This document shows positions 6,867-10,056 of a DNA stretch of 10,056 nt, piece after piece (position 1 is the stretch's first letter; every line of letters starts with the position of its first letter). Origin of the DNA: an uncultured Pseudomonas sp. (GTDB lineage Bacteria > Pseudomonadota > Gammaproteobacteria > Pseudomonadales > Pseudomonadaceae). The notes beneath the pieces were generated by a model. It had not been told where the DNA came from and did not search any database. It saw only the letters and a program-made list of their open reading frames with translations. The stretch spans positions 1 to 10,056 of the forward strand of contig CAMPJN010000117.1 in NCBI GenBank assembly GCA_946886875.1, in the 5' to 3' direction. A program made the translations under genes and the position numbers.

Positions 6867-8012
6867 TCAGTTACCGGCGCACAAGGGCGCGACCATCGGC
6901 AACGCCCAGAATCGGCGGGTAATCGCCTCATCCGAAAACTGTTCCAGCAGCCGCGCCTGCATCGCCTGCGCGCAGGCCTGACGCTGCGTCGCGTCCAATT
7001 GCGCCATATGCAACAAGCCTTGGGCCAGCGCGTTATCGTCCGCCAGCGGGAACAGCACACCGACGCCCTCGACCACTTCGCGCGCGCCGCCGCAGGCGGT
7101 GGCGAGCAAGGGTACGCCGGCGGCCATGGCTTCGAGCAGAACCATGCCGAAAGGCTCGTGATCGGAACTCAAGGCAAAAACGTCGAATGCCTTGAAGTAG
7201 CGCCGTGCCTCGGGCACCTGACCGAGAAACAGGACTTGCTGGCTTACGCCAAGCTCTATGGCCAGGTCCTTCAAGTCATCTTCCAAGCGCCCGGTACCCA
7301 GTATCGCCAGTACGCTGCCGACGGGAAGCCGAGGCAATGCCTTGGCAAAGCCACGGATCAAAGTGGCCTGGTCCTTGTCGGGGTGCAGGCGACCGACGTT
7401 GCCGACGATCCAGGCATCGGCAGGCAATCGTAGTTCGGCGCGCGCGGCCACAGGGCTCAGTTGACTGGCTTGCAACTGCGCCACGTCGATGCGGTTGTGC
7501 AAGGCTTCGACGCGTTCGGCTGGCCAGCTCGGCAGACAGCGGCGGATATCGTCGCGCACCGCTTCGGACACACCCAACAAACTCAAACGGCGGCGAAACG
7601 CCTGAGCGAACAACCGCCGCGGCCAACGCTGGTAAACGCCGAAGGCGTGATTCACCCCGATAATCGGCAAGGCAGTGGCCAGAGCGGCGATGTACAGCGG
7701 CTTGAAGCGATGGGCGATGCACAGAGCGAAAGGCCGGGAACGGGCAATAGTGCGCAAATCGCGGATCGCCCGCAGTTTCAGACCGCGAATATCCTTGGAG
7801 CGATAATCGAGAAACAGCACCTCGTCAGAGGCGCAGCCGGAAACGACTTCAGGGTCAGGCGCACCGGTCAGGAAAACCGTGAGCACCTTGTAGCGGGTTC
7901 CGGCGAACAGGCTGGCGTACTGACGGGCGCAGTCCAGAAAAGGCCCGTCATAACCATGGCAAAACTGCAGCACCCATGGTTGCTCGGCCGCTGTCGTCTC
8001 AGAGTTGCTCAT
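6867..8012 (-). CDS. wapH: GT4-type LPS core glycosyltransferase, WapH-like
   Basis: This 381-residue GT-B glycosyltransferase belongs to the glycosyltransferase group 1 / GT4 type and should add a sugar to the outer core in the cytoplasm. The acceptor-side N-terminal domain covers about 1-185 (VLQFCHGYDGPF, 14-25; GVNHAF, 119-124). The donor-binding domain begins at IVGNVGRLHPDKDQATLIRG (202-221) with R208 and K213. It ends with the E-x7-E motif EPFGMVLLE (286-294) and AGVPLLAT (298-305). All expected donor-site residues are present. The ATG overlaps the last 14 bases of the carbamoyltransferase gene and has AAGGA (plus 8018-8022) five bases upstream. The position next to the carbamoyltransferase gene matches PA5004 (wapH) beside PA5005 in P. 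aeruginosa. The enzyme class is secure, but the symbol and exact sugar rest on synteny and memory. Confidence 0.86.
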   Translation of the reverse strand: MSNSETTAAEQPWVLQFCHGYDGPFLDCARQYASLFAGTRYKVLTVFLTGAPDPEVVSGCASDEVLFLDYRSKDIRGLKLRAIRDLRTIARSRPFALCIAHRFKPLYIAALATALPIIGVNHAFGVYQRWPRRLFAQAFRRRLSLLGVSEAVRDDIRRCLPSWPAERVEALHNRIDVAQLQASQLSPVAARAELRLPADAWIVGNVGRLHPDKDQATLIRGFAKALPRLPVGSVLAILGTGRLEDDLKDLAIELGVSQQVLFLGQVPEARRYFKAFDVFALSSDHEPFGMVLLEAMAAGVPLLATACGGAREVVEGVGVLFPLADDNALAQGLLHMAQLDATQRQACAQAMQARLLEQFSDEAITRRFWALPMVAPLCAGN

Positions 8013-9753
8013 ACCAATCCTTGCCGTCCTTGACCACCAGGATGTCTTCCATGATCAGGTACTGCAGGTCGGAGCCGTAGAACATGTTCAGGGCGTCGGT
8101 GGGCGAGCAGATCATCGGTTCGCCGCGGCGATTCAGCGAGGTATTGAGCGACACGCCGTTGCCGGTGAGTTTTTCCAGCTCAAGCATCATGTCGTAGTAG
8201 CGCGGGTTGTATTCGCGCTTGAGCACCTGGGCGCGCGAAGTGCCGTCTTCATGCACCACTTCGCTGACGCGGGTCTTCCACTCTTCGTTGACTTCAAAGG
8301 TGAAGGTCATAAAGGGCGACGGATGATCGACCTTGAGCATCTGCGGGCCGACGGTATCCAGCATCGACGGGCAGAAGGGGCGCCAACGCTCGCGGAACTT
8401 GATCTGTTCGTTGATCCGGTTGGCAACGCCAGGGATGCTCGGGCAACCGATGATCGAGCGACCACCAAGGGCGCGCGGACCGAACTCCATACGGCCCTGG
8501 AACCAGGCCACCGGATTGCCCTCGACCATGATCTTGGCGATACGCTGCGGCATATTGTCGATCTGTTTGAATACCGGTTTGCTCGGGTGTTTGGCGCAGG
8601 CGGCGATCACATCTTCGTTGGAGTAGGACGGGCCGAGATAGACGTGCTCCATCTTCTCCACCGGCACGCCGCGCTGATGCGAGACGTAGGCCGCGGCACC
8701 CACCGCGGTACCGGCATCGCCGGAAGCGGGCTGAACGAACAGTTCTTTGACGTCGTCGCGGGCGATGATCTTCTGGTTCAGCTTGACGTTCAGCGCGCAG
8801 CCGCCGGCGAAGGCGATCTTGCCGGTCTCGCGGATGATGTCGCCCAGGTAATGCTCCATCATCTGCAGCGCCAGCTTCTCGAACAGCGCCTGCATGCTGG
8901 CGGCGTAATGGATATAGGGGTCGTCGGCGATATCGCCGACGCGCTTGGGCCCAAGCCACTCGATCAGCTTCTTCGAGAAGTAGAAACCCTTGCCGTTTTC
9001 TTTATAACGACGCAGACCGATGACGTTGGCGTACTCGGTGTTGATGATCAGCTCGCCATTTTCGAACTTGGCCAGGCGCGAGAAATCGTACTTGCTGGCA
9101 TCGCCATAGGGCGCCATGCCCATGACCTTGAACTCGCCGTCGAGCATTTCGAAACCGAGGAATTCGGTGATCGCACCGTACAGGCCGCCGAGGGAATCCG
9201 GGTCGAAGAACTCTTTGATCTTGTGGATCTTGCCGTTCTCGCCGTAGCCGAAGAAGGTCGTGGCGTATTCACCCTTGCCGTCGATACCGAGGATCGCGGT
9301 TTTCTCGGTAAAGCCCGAGCAGTGATAGGCGCTGGAGGCGTGAGCCAGATGGTGCTCGACCGGCTCGATCTTGATTTTCTTCGGGTCGAAACCGAGCTGT
9401 TCCAGGCACCAGACGATCTTGTTGCGGTAGCGCTTGTAGCGGCGGTTGCCCATCAGGATCGCATCAAGGGCGCGATCCGGCGCGTACCAATAGCGCTTGG
9501 CATACTTCCAGCGCGCTTCGCCGAACAGGCTGATCGGCGCGAAGGGAATCGCCACCACGTCGACATCCGCCGGAGTGATCCCGGCCTGCTCCAAACAGAA
9601 CTTCGCCGATTCGTAGGGCATGCGGTTCTTCGCGTGCTTGTCGCGCACGAAGCGCTCTTCTTCGGCGGCCGCGATCAACTTGCCGTCGATATACAGGGCG
9701 GCGGAAGGATCGTGACTAAGGGCGCCGGACAGGCCGAGAATGGTCAATGCCAC
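7999..9753 (-). CDS. wapO: NodU/CmcH-family O-carbamoyltransferase, probable LPS core (heptose) carbamoylation
   Basis: These enzymes use carbamoyl phosphate and ATP, via a carbamoyl-adenylate, to carbamoylate hydroxyls. P. aeruginosa inner core carries 7-O-carbamoyl heptose, and PA5005 is the proposed enzyme. I choose GTG at 9753, giving 584 residues and starting VALTILGLSGALSHDPSAAL, the usual N-terminus of the family. GAGG (plus 9762-9765) lies eight bases upstream. A longer frame from ATG 9819 would add 22 unlikely residues and overlap the upstream gene by 55 bp. The Kae1-like N-terminal domain has the metal-site motif EHHLAHASSAYH (133-144; H134 and H138), GIDGKGEYATTF (156-167; D158) and GGCALNVKLN (317-326), with SGDAGTAVGAAAY (344-356; D346). 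The C-terminal domain has EFGPRALGGRSI (423-434), IKFRERWRPFCPSML (451-465) and SLNTSLNRRGEPM (535-547). Residues expected for catalysis are intact. It sits in a tight operon between a kinase gene and a glycosyltransferase gene. Confidence 0.93.
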   Translation of the reverse strand: MALTILGLSGALSHDPSAALYIDGKLIAAAEEERFVRDKHAKNRMPYESAKFCLEQAGITPADVDVVAIPFAPISLFGEARWKYAKRYWYAPDRALDAILMGNRRYKRYRNKIVWCLEQLGFDPKKIKIEPVEHHLAHASSAYHCSGFTEKTAILGIDGKGEYATTFFGYGENGKIHKIKEFFDPDSLGGLYGAITEFLGFEMLDGEFKVMGMAPYGDASKYDFSRLAKFENGELIINTEYANVIGLRRYKENGKGFYFSKKLIEWLGPKRVGDIADDPYIHYAASMQALFEKLALQMMEHYLGDIIRETGKIAFAGGCALNVKLNQKIIARDDVKELFVQPASGDAGTAVGAAAYVSHQRGVPVEKMEHVYLGPSYSNEDVIAACAKHPSKPVFKQIDNMPQRIAKIMVEGNPVAWFQGRMEFGPRALGGRSIIGCPSIPGVANRINEQIKFRERWRPFCPSMLDTVGPQMLKVDHPSPFMTFTFEVNEEWKTRVSEVVHEDGTSRAQVLKREYNPRYYDMMLELEKLTGNGVSLNTSLNRRGEPMICSPTDALNMFYGSDLQYLIMEDILVVKDGKDWYEQL

Positions 9754-9761
9754 TGGTTTTG

Positions 9762-9765
9762 CCTC
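9762..9765 (-). promoter_or_regulatory. Ribosome binding site that decides the GTG start of the carbamoyltransferase
   Basis: GAGG on the minus strand is eight bases from GTG 9753. It overlaps the TAG stop of the upstream kinase gene (9765-9767) by one base, so translation of the two genes is probably coupled. Confidence 0.6.
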
Positions 9766-10056
9766 TATTTCGAGCAGGTGCCGGGCACCTGCGGTATGCG
9801 TTGGTCGAGCAATTTGCACAGCGCGGAATCGGCTGGCCAGTTGCGTAGAAAGCGTGCGCGGTCGCGGGCATAGGCCTTGGCGAAACTGCGCGGGTTACTG
9901 TGTTGCTGCATGGCGTCGAGGTCGATCAGCGACCAGCACGCCCGTTGTTCATTCCACAACAGGTTGTGCCCCTTGAAATCGCCGTGACTGATGCGCTCGC
10001 GCAGCAAGGCGGCGAACAGACGATCAAGCGCCAACAGGTCGGATTCAGGCGGCAAA
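9765..10056 (-). CDS. LPS kinase-family protein (InaA/WaaP/Bud32-like), C-terminal part, cut by window edge
   Basis: Only the last 96 residues lie in the window, reading in from the edge and ending at TAG 9765-9767. The visible catalytic loop ISHGDFKGHNLLW (22-34 of this fragment) has the full HGDxKxxN set: H24, D26, K28, N31. The metal-binding motif is SLIDLDAMQQH (42-52) with D45. These are hallmarks of the LPS core heptose kinase/InaA group, so a role in phosphorylating core sugars is likely. The position directly upstream of the carbamoyltransferase matches PA5006 of the P. aeruginosa waa/wap cluster (from memory). The GTG of the next gene is 11 bp past this stop. Unlike the kinase-fold protein at 2822-3436, the catalytic residues here are intact. 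The N-terminus and exact subfamily cannot be judged. Confidence 0.82.
   Translation of the reverse strand, partial: LPPESDLLALDRLFAALLRERISHGDFKGHNLLWNEQRACWSLIDLDAMQQHSNPRSFAKAYARDRARFLRNWPADSALCKLLDQRIPQVPGTCSK
9774..9792 (-). repeat. Perfect 8-bp inverted repeat at the kinase-carbamoyltransferase junction
   Basis: GCAGGTGC (9774-9781) and GCACCTGC (9785-9792) flank a 3-nt loop. On the minus strand the hairpin spans the final sense codons of the kinase gene and ends eight bases before the GAGG ribosome site of the carbamoyltransferase. It is too close to the next start, and lacks a T run, to be an ordinary terminator. It could tune translation or mRNA processing between the two genes. Confidence 0.45.

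Noticed and set aside
9754..9819. Extension of the carbamoyltransferase to ATG 9819
   Set aside because: The extra 22 residues do not look like the family. The extension overlaps the upstream kinase gene, and the GTG at 9753 has a well-spaced ribosome site followed by the typical N-terminus.
8005..9873. Very long plus-strand open frame (622 codons) opposite the carbamoyltransferase gene
   Set aside because: It is fully antisense to a well-supported family protein in GC-rich DNA, where stop-free shadow frames are common. The translation shows no recognisable domain and low-complexity acidic/histidine-rich composition.

Overview
The window looks like a chromosomal lipopolysaccharide (LPS) core-assembly locus from a Pseudomonas-type gammaproteobacterium. 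Most of it is GC-rich. The gene order hldE, msbA, kinase-fold gene, waaL, glycosyltransferases, carbamoyltransferase, LPS-kinase-type gene resembles, from memory, the waa/wap region of Pseudomonas aeruginosa (around PA4996-PA5006). Everything is on the minus strand except one small kinase-fold gene at 2822-3436. The species cannot be fixed from the sequence alone.

Layout from low to high coordinates. 1-860 holds the N-terminal 286 codons of hldE, which makes the activated heptose for the inner core; the gene runs off the window. 1002-2786 is msbA, the lipid A-core flippase. A 35-bp divergent gap separates it from a 204-residue kinase-fold protein whose catalytic-loop aspartate is replaced by serine. 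Overlapping that gene tail to tail is a Rossmann-fold (DUF115/MptE-like) LPS protein, 3406-4233, interrupted by an in-frame amber codon at 4072-4074. Next, in a visibly AT-richer stretch, comes a waaL-type O-antigen ligase (4292-5500). Above it lies a compact minus-strand run: an Ssg-like putative glycosyltransferase (5581-6864), a GT4-type glycosyltransferase resembling WapH (6867-8012), a NodU/CmcH-type carbamoyltransferase (7999-9753) and the C-terminal end of an active-looking LPS kinase-family gene (9765-10056). In this run the genes overlap or are separated by at most 11 bases.

Together the genes cover heptose activation (HldE), sugar addition (the two glycosyltransferases), core decoration (carbamoyltransferase and kinases), export of lipid A-core (MsbA) and attachment of O-polymer (WaaL). 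I see no RNA genes, CRISPR array, insertion sequence or complete mobile element.

I found no clearly novel system. The points most worth a second look are the amber-interrupted gene, the kinase-fold protein lacking its usual catalytic residue, the AT-rich waaL segment, and a perfect hairpin just ahead of the carbamoyltransferase ribosome binding site.
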